Below are positions 35,141 through 45,401 of a stretch of 64,000 nucleotides of DNA, piece by piece (within the stretch, counting starts at the first letter, position 1; each line of letters begins with the position of its first letter). This DNA comes from Oligoflexia bacterium. GTDB lineage: Bacteria; Bdellovibrionota; UBA1018. Made by a program: the position numbers and the translations under genes. The stretch covers positions 1-64,000 of the forward strand of contig CAITVN010000194.1 of assembly GCA_903895855.1 (NCBI GenBank), given 5' to 3'. The notes under the pieces are model-generated. The model saw only the letters and a list, made by a program, of their open reading frames with translations. It was not told the DNA's origin and searched no databases.

Positions 35141-37687
35141 ATGCAAGTGAGACAAAAATTTGAGAGTGTTTCAGGAAGAAACCACAACTTACTCAAAGAG
35201 GCCGCCACGTTAGCTCTCGCCGGAACTACCGTGTTTTTGTTGGTTGCTTTGATCAGTTATTCTCCAAAAGACCCGTCTTGGTTTAATAATCAGGCGGGGC
35301 AAGTGGCCAATTTGTGCGGCAGAGTTGGGGCGCAATTGTCAGCCCTAATTTTGCAGGGCTTAGGCATCGCGGCTTTTTTGGTTCCGATGGGGTTGGGTTT
35401 TCTGTGTGTTGGGTTGTTTCGTAATGAAGGTGAGAACCGATTCTGGCGAACACTCATCGGCATTTCACTAGCCGTATTGGCGGCTACTGTTTTTCTATCG
35501 ATTCAGTGGAAATATTGGCCGTATTCGGGCTCGTTACTTCTCACGGGTGGAATATTTGGCATTTGGGTTTCAAATGGTCTAATGCATGAGTTAAATCCCT
35601 TAGGTGCTTCGATCACATCGGTGAGTGTGTTTTTAATTGCTCTAGCAGCATCGACGCCGTTCAGTGTGGTTCACTGGTGTGGCCGGACGATCGCTTTTTT
35701 TTCTCGCATCGTTTGGCGAGCACTCAAAGTTTTTGGAGCTTACACTTTATTCTTACTCAGTATTTTGGCTGCGAAGTTGGCCCATCACTCAGCTGAAGGC
35801 ATGAAGGCGATGGCAGTTCGGGCGATGGAACGCCTAAAACTGCTGAAAGAAGAGACGAAGCGTCGCAAAGCCACCGGGGCGGGTGCTTCTGATCAAGCAC
35901 TTTTAACAAAAAAACCACCAAAGCCAGTGATTGATGTGACCGGTGATACGATCGTGCAATCAAATCCAGTGATTTCAATTTCGGGAGGGAGCGAAGTTCC
36001 CAATGCCTTACCCGAGTTAGAAAAAAATATTAAATCCGTGAAGCCCGCGAAACCGCTGATCGAAGAGTCGATCATCGATATTTCTGAGTTGGCTAAGCAA
36101 ACCAGTCAGTCGACTGAGTCAAAAGTAGGTAAGCTAGCGGCCAGACTCAAGCGCGGTGCTTGGAAGTTGCCGACCGTAGAGTTCTTGAGAAAAGTACCGA
36201 AGATTGATTCGCAAATTGATCAAGACAAATTAAGAGAAAACGCACAAACTTTGGCGCAAAAGTTTGCTGACTTTGGTATCGACGGGCAGGTGACTGCTGT
36301 GCGACCCGGCCCTGTGATTACCTTGTATGAATTCAAGCCAGGACCTGGGGTTAAATTGTCGCGAATTGCAGCCTTGGCCGACGATTTGTCGATGGCTCTG
36401 TCTGCTCAGAATGTACGAATCTTAGCTCCGCTGCCAGGCAAAGCTGTGGTGGGAATTGAAATTCCGAGTGACAATCGCCAGAAAGTTTTTTTGCGTGAGT
36501 TCTTAGAACACGGCGAATTTTATCAAAGCAAACACACGATTCCAGTGGTGATGGGTAAAGACATTGGTGGGGCTCCGGTCTATTCTGATCTGGCGCGAAT
36601 GCCACACTTACTGTGTGCCGGACAAACTGGTGCGGGTAAGTCAGTGTTCATGAACGGGTTGATCTGTTCGCTTTTGTACCGTTTTTCGCCCGATGAGCTA
36701 CGCATGATTTTGGTCGACCCAAAGTTCATTGAGTTTCGCGCGTATCAAGACATTCCTCATTTGCTTTTGCCGGTGGTTGATGATCCCAAAAGCGCCAGTA
36801 CTGCTCTAAAATGGGCGGTACGTGAGATGGAGCGTCGGTATCGAATCTTGGCGATGATGGGTTCGCGAAATTTGGCTGGGTACAATCAAAAAGTAGAAGA
36901 GATGGGTGCTGAAGTCGTGAGAGACTTGCTCACCGCCGAAGAAAATCAAGCAGCCGAGTCAGAGTCGGGGGCGTCGACGGTACCTCTCAGTGGCGCTGAT
37001 TGGATTGAAGCGTTCGAGCCAGACGAATCGGGTTTACCGAGAGTGGGTAAGTTGCCCTACATTGTGGTCATTATCGATGAGTTAGCCGATTTGATGATGG
37101 TCGCGAAAAAAGAAGTTGAGATTTCGATTGCCCGAATTGCGCAAAAAGCGCGGGCTGCCGGAATTCACTTAGTGATTGCCACTCAAAGACCTTCTACTGA
37201 TGTGATCACTGGCTTGATCAAAGCCAATTTGCCATCGCGGGTTTCGTTTCAGCTAGCTTCTTACATTGACTCTCGCACGATCTTAGATCGCCAAGGTGCT
37301 GAGCGCTTGCTCGGTCAAGGTGACATGTTGTTCGTGCCGCCCGGAGCCTCGCAAGTGCTACGATTGCATGGTGCTTTCGTAGATGACGATGAAATTTTGA
37401 AGATGACCACTTTTTTGAAATCTCAGGGTAAACCCTTCTATCGCAATGAAATTTTGGTCGATAACGAAGAGGCTAACGGCGAAGATTCTGAAGAAGATGA
37501 TGTTGACACCTTGTATGAGCAAGCTCTTGAGATCGCCAAGCGCTCAGGACTCGTCTCAGCCAGTTCGCTACAACGACATTTGAAGATTGGTTACAACCGC
37601 GCGGCTCGAATGGTTGAAAAAATGGAGTCTCGCGGTATCGTAGGCCCTGCTGATGGTGCGAGACCACGCGAAGTGCTCATGCGCTAA
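35141..37687 (+). CDS. ftsK: FtsK/SpoIIIE DNA translocase
   Basis: 848 residues. Four or five membrane helices lie in residues 20-220, followed by a linker of about 120 residues. The motor has Walker A GQTGAGKSVFMNGL, Walker B YIVVIIDELADLMM and QRPSTDVITGLIKANLPSR. The C-terminal gamma winged helix (SLQRHLKIGYNRAARMVEKME) binds the orienting KOPS-like sites. It anchors at the division septum and pumps chromosome ends apart before XerCD resolution. An acidic insertion of about 40 residues separates the strand after the Walker A region from Walker B (around ENQAAESESGAS), longer than in E. coli. It is convergent with the NHL-type lipoprotein; the two stops overlap by 4 bases. Confidence 0.96.
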   Translation: MQVRQKFESVSGRNHNLLKEAATLALAGTTVFLLVALISYSPKDPSWFNNQAGQVANLCGRVGAQLSALILQGLGIAAFLVPMGLGFLCVGLFRNEGENRFWRTLIGISLAVLAATVFLSIQWKYWPYSGSLLLTGGIFGIWVSNGLMHELNPLGASITSVSVFLIALAASTPFSVVHWCGRTIAFFSRIVWRALKVFGAYTLFLLSILAAKLAHHSAEGMKAMAVRAMERLKLLKEETKRRKATGAGASDQALLTKKPPKPVIDVTGDTIVQSNPVISISGGSEVPNALPELEKNIKSVKPAKPLIEESIIDISELAKQTSQSTESKVGKLAARLKRGAWKLPTVEFLRKVPKIDSQIDQDKLRENAQTLAQKFADFGIDGQVTAVRPGPVITLYEFKPGPGVKLSRIAALADDLSMALSAQNVRILAPLPGKAVVGIEIPSDNRQKVFLREFLEHGEFYQSKHTIPVVMGKDIGGAPVYSDLARMPHLLCAGQTGAGKSVFMNGLICSLLYRFSPDELRMILVDPKFIEFRAYQDIPHLLLPVVDDPKSASTALKWAVREMERRYRILAMMGSRNLAGYNQKVEEMGAEVVRDLLTAEENQAAESESGASTVPLSGADWIEAFEPDESGLPRVGKLPYIVVIIDELADLMMVAKKEVEISIARIAQKARAAGIHLVIATQRPSTDVITGLIKANLPSRVSFQLASYIDSRTILDRQGAERLLGQGDMLFVPPGASQVLRLHGAFVDDDEILKMTTFLKSQGKPFYRNEILVDNEEANGEDSEEDDVDTLYEQALEIAKRSGLVSASSLQRHLKIGYNRAARMVEKMESRGIVGPADGARPREVLMR

Positions 37688-40608
37688 GGGCACGCAGCGG
37701 TACTGGTGTTGGTACCTAGGTATTCCCAAAAGGCGTCGCCACTCGGTGGCGCGATCCTGCAGTGGCAGATCTTTTGCCAGGTTCCTGAGTCTTCGAACTT
37801 ATTGAAATTTTGAAAACACGCCGTGAGCACTCGTAAGCGAAGACAGTACTTTGAGCCCTTTCCGCTTGAGTCGATAAAGCTGTATTTAGCACCGGCCGTT
37901 TTGGTGACTGCGTAATAAGGAATGGTATAGAGTGCATTATCAACGAGAAACTTTTCATCTTCAAAGGTTTCACCTAAGCCGTCGATGGCATCATTATTGT
38001 AGTCGGTTGAATTCTTATTGTGTTTTGGAATTCGTGACAGACTGCTGCTGACTACGAGGTTCTTGTGCAAATCGTAGGTGGCAGCTTCGAGATTTGCGTA
38101 AGCAGTATCGATGGCAAGGCTTCCGGCAGTGGCGTTGCTGGCAGTTCCGTACAAACCTGTAATTCGATTAATACTGTACGCAAGTCCATCTTTGCACCAG
38201 CCCGCAGAGAGACCAGTGTTCGTGCCGCAGATGACTCTGACGGCGTTTCCTTGAGGGGTCTGGTCAGCCTCATCTTTGAGGTGATCATACGCCGGGTCAG
38301 TATTGAAATCGGGGTCATGCACGAAGAGGTCTTTCACTCGTGGTTCTAGGTGTGAGACCACTACGATGTTTGAGTCTCTAAAGTCTGAGGTGGCGCTGTA
38401 ATCGTTCGCCCACCTTTTTGCTAGCGTTAATCGGTAGGGTCTAGCAACGCTTGCTTGAAGGGCATAGCCCCCGCCACCGCTGTCGGCAAGATTTCCATTG
38501 CCTGCGATGCGGTAGACTTTTCCAGAAACGAGTTCTTTCGAAGTACCCGCCGTTCCATCGCACGGCTCTTGAGCATTCGTGGTCGAATTGCAGTACGCGA
38601 AAACTTTATTGTCTGATAGTGAGGTAAAGTAGAGATTGCCATAGCGGGTGAGTTTTACGTCGGTAAAACCGTGGGCAGAAATCTGGGTGCCGCCGGCACG
38701 GGCCGGTAAGTCGGTCGATTGAACTGAACTTTTCTTGCCGTAAACGAGATTCGATACTGAATAGTTGTCTAAATCGAGTGCCGCATCTTTGCATGGTCCA
38801 GTGGCGCCAGCGGTGTAGGTGCACCACTCCGAAATATAGGTGCTCAAATCGAGGTCAGTGCCATCAGTGGTTGTGGGGTTGTCGGCTAATTCAGAAACGT
38901 AGATATTAATCTTAGTTCCGCTATAAGCGTCTAGATCAAGTCCCATCGGACGGTGAAGACTCCCTGCAGCTATAAAGAAGTGATCGTCTTCAGTCGCGCC
39001 ATCCTTGCATCCAATCAAACACCGTGCCTTGTTAGATCCGATTGTCCCAGCAGGGATTTTTCCGGGATTGGCGCAAATCCCGTCAGCAGAAGTCGGGTTG
39101 CAGGCGACTCCAACCGCGTTATTGGTGAAGTCAGAAAAAAAGACATTTTGATATTCGTCAACAGCTAGGCCCTTGATCTGGCCGAGTTCGATGTTAGTAC
39201 TCAGTGCCGCGGTTGTCCACCACCCTCCACCCCCGCCAAAGGCCGTGCCACCAGTTTTACCGGCAACTCTGATGACAGTGCCAAGCTTATCATCCGTTGT
39301 GCATCGAAGGTCTCCAAAGTGACGACAAAGAACATAGATAAAATTGTTCAAGCCCTTTTGTAAAATCCACGGATAAAATCCACTTCCAAAAATGTATTCA
39401 TTGTCTTTGATGATCTTATCCTTGGTAGCGGGCAACACGGCTGCTGTGTTAGCGGAACTAAAAGCTGGGTCAATAGTCGGGTCATTTGACGAAAAATAGA
39501 TATTTCCCCATTTATCACGAGCTACGGCATCGACGTTTTGAAAGGTAGCTTGGGTCCATTTCTTGGTGTCAACGTCTGCGTTCGAATTCAAGGTCGGCAG
39601 CAGCGTCGGCTTAGGATCAGTTTTTCCGGCGGTGTGCGAGACTCGTCCTGGCAAGCCGCCAGTGTGTCTTGAAGCAGCGAGTAGAACGGTTGCTCCAAAA
39701 TCAACTTCATCAGTTGCAGAGTCTGTTACATCGAACTCGGCTTCGCCGCCAGACTTTGCCGTGAGAGTAATCAAAGAGGTATAGCCCGAACTATTGATCG
39801 TCACCGGTACGGGCGCGGGTATGCCACCTATGATCGACTTATTGGTTGAGTCCAAAACATCGGTACCTAGTGATGACCCTCGCACATTATTTTGTGAAGT
39901 GGTGCCGCCTCTATTTTGCTCGATCAGTTTGATGGCGAAACTTCCCGACATTGAAAATGAGCAGCTGCTAATGGGGGTGACTAAGTCGTCGCCGAGCACC
40001 CGCTTTTCGACACTCTCATAAATACCACTCGGAAAAACCGCCTGAACAATCGGCGCGCCCGCGTCTTCTAGCCCCAGGTCGGTGAGTAAGTCTCCTAAGC
40101 TTGAGCCGACGGCAGGTTCTTTAATGCATTGGCATTGGCTATCGAGGGTTTGACCTCCAGGGCATTGCTTTGTGCAAACACTGCCCGAGGTGAGTGAGCG
40201 TTCAATGCAGAGGTTGAGTTGTTGAGGAAACAATTTCTTGTAGTCTTTGTCTTTGCAGTCAGAAATTTTTGTAATTTGCGGAGTGGTCTTGCAATGTAAG
40301 GTGACGAGAGTTTCGTAGCAAGCATTGCAATACGCTCGCGCGGGATCATTTTTTGAGTACAGTTGACATTGGTCTAGGCTTCCATCTGCCTGAGTGGCTC
40401 CCTCAGTGAGCGAACTGCTGCCCGTGAGTGAGTTTGATTTGCCGACCGTTGAACTGTTTGACTGGCTTTCAGCAGGATTTCCAATGGTGTTTGTTAAGCA
40501 AGCCGGTAATATCAAGAGCACTGCGCAGGTGAGTATGCCCGCTCTGAATTGCGATCGCCTCTCGTTTGACTTTTCTAGAATAGAGTTTAACCCCTGAAAC
40601 ATGCGCAT
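37684..40608 (-). CDS. Large lipoprotein with NHL-like beta-propeller repeats
   Basis: 974 residues. The signal ends VLLILPAC (lipobox LPAC). A cysteine-rich region of about 110 residues follows (CQLYSKNDPARAYCNACYE, CTKQCPGGQTLDSQCQC). The bulk contains repeated strands of NHL type, such as GLAVDEYQNVFFSDFTNNAV, TRYGNLYFTSLSDNKVFAYC and WGNIYFSSNDPTID. These propellers usually mediate protein or glycan contacts at the surface. The Cys-rich part suggests disulfide-stabilised extracellular exposure. It ends 4 bases inside ftsK and is otherwise isolated. No enzyme motif was seen. Confidence 0.8.
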   Translation of the reverse strand: MRMFQGLNSILEKSNERRSQFRAGILTCAVLLILPACLTNTIGNPAESQSNSSTVGKSNSLTGSSSLTEGATQADGSLDQCQLYSKNDPARAYCNACYETLVTLHCKTTPQITKISDCKDKDYKKLFPQQLNLCIERSLTSGSVCTKQCPGGQTLDSQCQCIKEPAVGSSLGDLLTDLGLEDAGAPIVQAVFPSGIYESVEKRVLGDDLVTPISSCSFSMSGSFAIKLIEQNRGGTTSQNNVRGSSLGTDVLDSTNKSIIGGIPAPVPVTINSSGYTSLITLTAKSGGEAEFDVTDSATDEVDFGATVLLAASRHTGGLPGRVSHTAGKTDPKPTLLPTLNSNADVDTKKWTQATFQNVDAVARDKWGNIYFSSNDPTIDPAFSSANTAAVLPATKDKIIKDNEYIFGSGFYPWILQKGLNNFIYVLCRHFGDLRCTTDDKLGTVIRVAGKTGGTAFGGGGGWWTTAALSTNIELGQIKGLAVDEYQNVFFSDFTNNAVGVACNPTSADGICANPGKIPAGTIGSNKARCLIGCKDGATEDDHFFIAAGSLHRPMGLDLDAYSGTKINIYVSELADNPTTTDGTDLDLSTYISEWCTYTAGATGPCKDAALDLDNYSVSNLVYGKKSSVQSTDLPARAGGTQISAHGFTDVKLTRYGNLYFTSLSDNKVFAYCNSTTNAQEPCDGTAGTSKELVSGKVYRIAGNGNLADSGGGGYALQASVARPYRLTLAKRWANDYSATSDFRDSNIVVVSHLEPRVKDLFVHDPDFNTDPAYDHLKDEADQTPQGNAVRVICGTNTGLSAGWCKDGLAYSINRITGLYGTASNATAGSLAIDTAYANLEAATYDLHKNLVVSSSLSRIPKHNKNSTDYNNDAIDGLGETFEDEKFLVDNALYTIPYYAVTKTAGAKYSFIDSSGKGSKYCLRLRVLTACFQNFNKFEDSGTWQKICHCRIAPPSGDAFWEYLGTNTSTAACP

Positions 40609-40717
40609 CTAAATCTAGTTTAGGTTGAGTAAAATTGAGTGACAATTGAGTCAATAGCGACACACGGGCTACGGGTAAAAACTTTGGGTCTTTATCGAGT
40701 TTAGGGCAGTTGAGTGT

Positions 40718-42340
40718 CTACTGGGTTAGATGACGCAGGCGGTCGCTTTGGTAGGCCATGGCCTCGTGAAAGTGAGCTTCGCTGGGCATTTCTTGTCGAT
40801 CAAGCGTAGCAAGGCTAATGGACACTCGAACGGTGTGATGCCTTGAGCGCAACGAAGAGAACGGTAGGTGGCTCAGTAGTTCACTTGTTTTGCGGTGACT
40901 GCTAATCCAATTTTCGACAAATTCGCCTGGCAAATGGGCTGATGGAGCCTGAAATCGATCGATGATTTCTTGTCTGAGCTTCATGAGGTTCGGTGTTGGC
41001 GAAAAATCAAAGGCTTCATTGAGGTTTTTATCTGCGCGGTCTTTGTCTGCTTGGCAAGGCGGAGCTTCTGCCTTGGTCAACACGACTAGGTCAAACCGGT
41101 CGAGAAGTGGGCCGCTTAAGCGATTGAAGTATTGATTTCGGCTGCTCGTCGGACAATTGCAAGGTATCGAGTGAATCAACGAGCGCATGGTAGAATCTTG
41201 AGTAGAGTGAGCGGGGCTGTCGCCAAAGTTGCCGCAAGGGCAAAGGTTTGCGGTCGCTGCTAATTGAAAGCGGGCCGGCACTCGAAAGTGATTTTTACTT
41301 TGAATGATTTCTACTTCACCTTTTTCCATTGGCGTTCTGAGACATTCGCGCGAATCGCGGTGCCATTCTAAGAATTCATCGGCTTGTAAAAGTTGCCCGT
41401 GCGCCAAAGACAGTAGCCCCGGAATGAGGGTATCGTTCCTGATGCTGCCCATGAGAGCGCTGGGTCTAACTTGTGTCGGTGTCGTGAGTGGTGAGTTCGT
41501 CACGATGAGTGAGGGGTTGAGTTCAATCAGCAACTCTTGCTCGATTTCAGATTTGGCAAATAACGGCTGAAACTGTGATTGCATCCAATCGACTGCGTTG
41601 GTTTTTCCCGAACCTCGTTTTCCGACAAATAAGATGTGGTGAAAGCCGATGAGTGATGCCATGGCGGCACGAAGAATTCGTCTACTGGGCTGATTGACGG
41701 GGGCTCTTGCCTTCGAAAGAATCGTAGAAACACCGCTGCTTGTGGCTTTTTCGATAGAATCGTCACTGAGGTTGGGTGAAAAAAGGTGGCTAACTGCCTG
41801 CTCAAAAGTGTCAGCAAAAAACAAACGCGGTATCTTTTTGTCTTTTGCTAGCTCAGTGCCTTTGAGAATTTTGACCATCATCATGATGGCTCTTTCTTTG
41901 GTTGCCAGAGGCAAGATGACGGCTTCAACGCCGTTCAAAACCGCGGCATAAAGCGTTCGGGTTACTTGCTTTGATTGAAGGATTGAGCCGTCTAGCTTGA
42001 GTTCGCCAGCCGCGGCTACAGAACCAAACGGCGAGCCTGACGATTGATTGAGTTCGCGGCAGTGGGCAGCAATGGCAAGAGCAATCGGAAGGTCTAAATC
42101 GGTGCCTTGCTTTTTTAGATCGGCCGGACTTAAATTCACCACCACTTTTCGTTTCGGAAATTCAATTTGCGTTGAATTGAAGGCTGCCTTGATTCGCTCT
42201 TTGGCTTCAGACACTTCTTGGCCGGGCAGGCCAGTGATCACAAAGTGAGGTATTTGAAACTGCGAGCTCACTTCGATTTGTAAAAGGTCTGGGGTGAGGC
42301 CACGATTGAGCAACGAAAAAAAATGAGTGTCTGTTTTCAT
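40718..42340 (-). CDS. comM: ComM/YifB-family AAA+ ATPase
   Basis: 540 residues, near the usual 500. The N-terminal Lon-substrate-like domain (ITGLPGQEVSEAKERIKAAF, KVVVNLSPADLKKQGTDLDL) is diagnostic. The Mg-chelatase-like AAA+ domain has Walker A FVGKRGSGKTNA (an atypical Arg where Pro is usual), a zinc-like CPCGNFGD loop and RFDLVVLT. In naturally competent bacteria ComM is a hexameric helicase that extends branch migration during integration of incoming DNA. It is divergent from comEC, 64 bases away, which supports a transformation role. Confidence 0.92.
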   Translation of the reverse strand: MKTDTHFFSLLNRGLTPDLLQIEVSSQFQIPHFVITGLPGQEVSEAKERIKAAFNSTQIEFPKRKVVVNLSPADLKKQGTDLDLPIALAIAAHCRELNQSSGSPFGSVAAAGELKLDGSILQSKQVTRTLYAAVLNGVEAVILPLATKERAIMMMVKILKGTELAKDKKIPRLFFADTFEQAVSHLFSPNLSDDSIEKATSSGVSTILSKARAPVNQPSRRILRAAMASLIGFHHILFVGKRGSGKTNAVDWMQSQFQPLFAKSEIEQELLIELNPSLIVTNSPLTTPTQVRPSALMGSIRNDTLIPGLLSLAHGQLLQADEFLEWHRDSRECLRTPMEKGEVEIIQSKNHFRVPARFQLAATANLCPCGNFGDSPAHSTQDSTMRSLIHSIPCNCPTSSRNQYFNRLSGPLLDRFDLVVLTKAEAPPCQADKDRADKNLNEAFDFSPTPNLMKLRQEIIDRFQAPSAHLPGEFVENWISSHRKTSELLSHLPFSSLRSRHHTVRVSISLATLDRQEMPSEAHFHEAMAYQSDRLRHLTQ

Positions 42341-42404
42341 GTGAGCGATTCACTTCAATTACCGTACCCAGCGTCTGGCTGATTTTTTGCGTTCGCAGTT
42401 CAGT

Positions 42405-44585
42405 ATGAATCGTCATCTCGTTTTGGTCACCTTCGTTACCCTCTCGTTTCATTTCATTCTGAATTCTGAAGTGTTTGCCTTCGCAAACGCCCCCGATTCG
42501 AGTGTGTCAGGTAAATTTGATTTTTCGCTTTCGTTGCCGGTTATGAAAGGGCGTTCAGAATGCGACTATGAGTTCTCTAGGCTAGCAGGGCACGAGACCA
42601 TTTGCCTTTCTGCACGGCTGAAAAATGCCTATTTTTCTCAGAAAATAACCGCTCAATGGGCTACCTCTGTGATGGCGGGCCATCGAAATGAGAGGGTGGC
42701 TTTGAGTCTTTTTGAAAGTAAAAAGCGACTATTTTGGCGAGACAAAATAGTGAGTTTCGAGTCGGACTCGGCTCTAGACGCCCAGTGGGTGCGTAGTCTG
42801 ATTTCACGAGTACTGATGGCCGTTCAACGCGAGCGCGAATCGATCTCAAACAGCCTAAAAAGTTCAGACACCAATGGGGTGCTCCTGAGCTTGATTCTCG
42901 ACGATCGATCGCATTCTCGGACTCATGGACTGATTCGCGAACTAGGGTTTGTTCACCTGCTCAATGAAACAGGGGTGCACCTGTGGGTGTTGGTGGCCTG
43001 GTGTTGGGCGATGGTCTTTTGGTTCGGTCAATTTTTTCGGCTCTCAGTCGAGCGCTCGAGGCAGTGTGCGGCGATCGTTGGCACCGCAGTTGGAATTTAC
43101 TCTTGGGCTCTCACAGGATTTCGGATGGGTTTGGTGAGAGGTGTCGCGGTTTGGGTGGTTCGGTATTTTTTGAAGACCCTTTTTAAAAATGAGCGAATCG
43201 ACCCAGGAACTTTGTCAGTAATTATCGTTTTTTTTGCTGAATTATTTTGGAGATTGCAGGGTCGGTTTTTCGGGCAGACGAATTCTTTGGGGGGTAGCCC
43301 TTTTCTTTTTGGGCGCGCGCATTTTTACCTAGCTGTTCTGGGTGCTCTATATGCTTCAAGGGTCGCGCGCGAAACTCGTGTCAGTTCAGTTCTTGGGTTG
43401 TCGTTGGGGTCTTGGTGGTTCACGGTTGCTTGGTCAATTCTAGTTGTAGGGCGAATGGCAATACTGACTCCTGTATTGAGTGTTGTGGTCGGATTTTTTT
43501 CTGTTTCGTTTATTTATCCGTTGTCATTTTTACTGGCGACGCTTCGTGTAACCGAATGGCTTGTTTGGATTGCCCGAGCTCATGACTGGCTAATAGAATC
43601 ACTCATTGATGGCGTTTTTCACCTACCCAATCTGATAGAGTTCAATCTTGATTTAAGCGAGGGGGGGCTTGCGATTATTACCTTTGGTTTCTTGGCTTTT
43701 TCTCGGCTGCGTTCAGTTAGGCACTTTAGATTAGCTGCCGCAGTTTCGCTTGTGATTCTCTTACTTTCACAAAAGCTAAACTCAGAAATCAAATTGCAAA
43801 ATGCGGGCAAATTTCAGGTGACTCACCTTGAGCAAGTCGACGTTGGGCAGGGTGATAGTGCGTTAGTTACGTTTTTGTCACCCGAGTTGATCAATACTGG
43901 CGAACCCGGTGAACCCCCTGGATTCGGGTTACTCGACGTGGGTTCACTTCATGGGTTATCAATCATTGAGTGGCTTGATTTTCTAAATCAAAGGTCAGTC
44001 AGTCGGTTGAATTTTGTTTGGCTTTCTCACTGGGACGAAGACCATTCTGGAGCCCTAGAACTTCTGTCGCTTTTGGTACCCATTGACCGAGTGTGTATGG
44101 GGGCCGAGCACTTGCGATCTCACCGTCGGCAGACACTCGCCACGGTGAAGTGGGCAAGTTCGCCCGCTCAGTGTTTCGGGTTATCGTTTGCAACGGTTGG
44201 GCAAGCTAGCGATGACAGTTCAAATCACTTGATGTCGGGCGTGAGAGTTCGGTGGCGTGCCGAGTCTGCTCAGTTTGAGTACCTCAATCTCGGAGACGCA
44301 CCGATGCGCCAAGAGTTGCAGCTGGTCGCTGAACTGATGAATCCAACCAGTGACCGAAAACCCTCAGAGTCTGAATACCGAATTTTGAAAATTTCTCATC
44401 ACGGATCGAAAACCTCAACGAGCCCGCAACTGCTTGACTGGTACCGGCCAAATGAGGCGTGGATTTCAAGTGGAGTCGGTAATCGATTTCATCACCCCTC
44501 AGTAGAAGTGGTTGATCGTTTGGTGCAACGAAAAATTCCGTTTAAAAACACTGCCAATCAAGGGGCGATCACATTAGAGAAGTAA
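42405..44585 (+). CDS. comEC: ComEC/Rec2 DNA-uptake channel
   Basis: About 726 residues from ATG 42405; a TTG six codons earlier is possible. The order is a signal/OB-like N-terminal part, a competence channel domain with many hydrophobic helices (about 190-470), and a metallo-beta-lactamase-like domain (VDVGQGDSALV, SHWDEDHSGALELL, ISHHGSKTS). The domain keeps its metal-binding motif HxDEDH. ComEC carries single-stranded DNA across the inner membrane. The N-terminal OB segment looks shorter than in Bacillus. Its 3' end overlaps the convergent SDR gene by 12 bases. Confidence 0.9.
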   Translation: MNRHLVLVTFVTLSFHFILNSEVFAFANAPDSSVSGKFDFSLSLPVMKGRSECDYEFSRLAGHETICLSARLKNAYFSQKITAQWATSVMAGHRNERVALSLFESKKRLFWRDKIVSFESDSALDAQWVRSLISRVLMAVQRERESISNSLKSSDTNGVLLSLILDDRSHSRTHGLIRELGFVHLLNETGVHLWVLVAWCWAMVFWFGQFFRLSVERSRQCAAIVGTAVGIYSWALTGFRMGLVRGVAVWVVRYFLKTLFKNERIDPGTLSVIIVFFAELFWRLQGRFFGQTNSLGGSPFLFGRAHFYLAVLGALYASRVARETRVSSVLGLSLGSWWFTVAWSILVVGRMAILTPVLSVVVGFFSVSFIYPLSFLLATLRVTEWLVWIARAHDWLIESLIDGVFHLPNLIEFNLDLSEGGLAIITFGFLAFSRLRSVRHFRLAAAVSLVILLLSQKLNSEIKLQNAGKFQVTHLEQVDVGQGDSALVTFLSPELINTGEPGEPPGFGLLDVGSLHGLSIIEWLDFLNQRSVSRLNFVWLSHWDEDHSGALELLSLLVPIDRVCMGAEHLRSHRRQTLATVKWASSPAQCFGLSFATVGQASDDSSNHLMSGVRVRWRAESAQFEYLNLGDAPMRQELQLVAELMNPTSDRKPSESEYRILKISHHGSKTSTSPQLLDWYRPNEAWISSGVGNRFHHPSVEVVDRLVQRKIPFKNTANQGAITLEK

Positions 44586-45356
44586 GCGGCCGCCATCGAT
44601 CACGCAGACATCGCCGGTGAGCCATGAGGCCTCTGGGCTCAAGAAAAAACGGATCGCTCCTGCCACATCACTGGGTTCACCGACCCGGCCGAGCGGAATA
44701 ATCGATCCGCGCTTGGCGTAGAATTCTTCGAGTTCACCCTCGCTCGGGTGATAGGCCTCATGCATGGGTGATTTGATGATGCCGGGGCAAAGACAATTGA
44801 CGGTGATGCCATCTTTACCGAGTTCTTTGGCAAGCGTTTTGGTGAGGTGAATGAGCGCAGCTTTTGAAACCGAATAGGCAAGCGCAAAGTGGTTGGGAAG
44901 TATTCCGGCGGTCGATGAAACGTTGATGATTCTGGCTCCGCCAATGGATTTAGTCAACAGAGGCAGTACGCCTTGAATCATCAAGAAAGCAGCTCTGAGG
45001 TTGATATCCATCGCTTCGTTCCAGCCGGTGAGAGTGGTGTTTGTCGCATTTCCGAACGGATACACACCGGCATTATTGATGACTGCATAAATGCCTGATC
45101 TCGCGTTAAGTACTGAAATCTTCTCTATGGTTTTTTTGATCTGATCTGGGAAGGCGAGGTCGCAAGCAAACGTCTGCACCAAATCATTCGATGGATCGAG
45201 TTCTTTGGCTGTTTTTTTGAGTTTTTCAGGATCTTTTCCGATCAAAATCAGCTTGTACTGTTTGGTTTCTAAGAGAGTTTTAGCGGTTTCAATTCCGATT
45301 CCGCCAGTACCTCCTGTGATGATGACTGTTTTTGCTTCGATTCTTCGGCTTGCCAT
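44574..45356 (-). CDS. Short-chain dehydrogenase/reductase (SDR)
   Basis: 260 residues, the classical SDR length. The cofactor loop is TGGTGGIGIETA, followed by NNAGVYPFGNA. The catalytic Ser is in INVSST, and Tyr and Lys are in YSVSKAAL. The end LTGDVCVIDGGRLL is the standard C-terminal motif. It resembles FabG-like 3-oxoacyl reductases and 7-alpha-type dehydrogenases; the substrate cannot be told. It stands alone. Confidence 0.9.
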   Translation of the reverse strand: MASRRIEAKTVIITGGTGGIGIETAKTLLETKQYKLILIGKDPEKLKKTAKELDPSNDLVQTFACDLAFPDQIKKTIEKISVLNARSGIYAVINNAGVYPFGNATNTTLTGWNEAMDINLRAAFLMIQGVLPLLTKSIGGARIINVSSTAGILPNHFALAYSVSKAALIHLTKTLAKELGKDGITVNCLCPGIIKSPMHEAYHPSEGELEEFYAKRGSIIPLGRVGEPSDVAGAIRFFLSPEASWLTGDVCVIDGGRLLL

Positions 45357-45401
45357 CTCATCACTATCAGCAGTGTTGCCTTTTTTTTCAAGAGATTTGC
45401 G

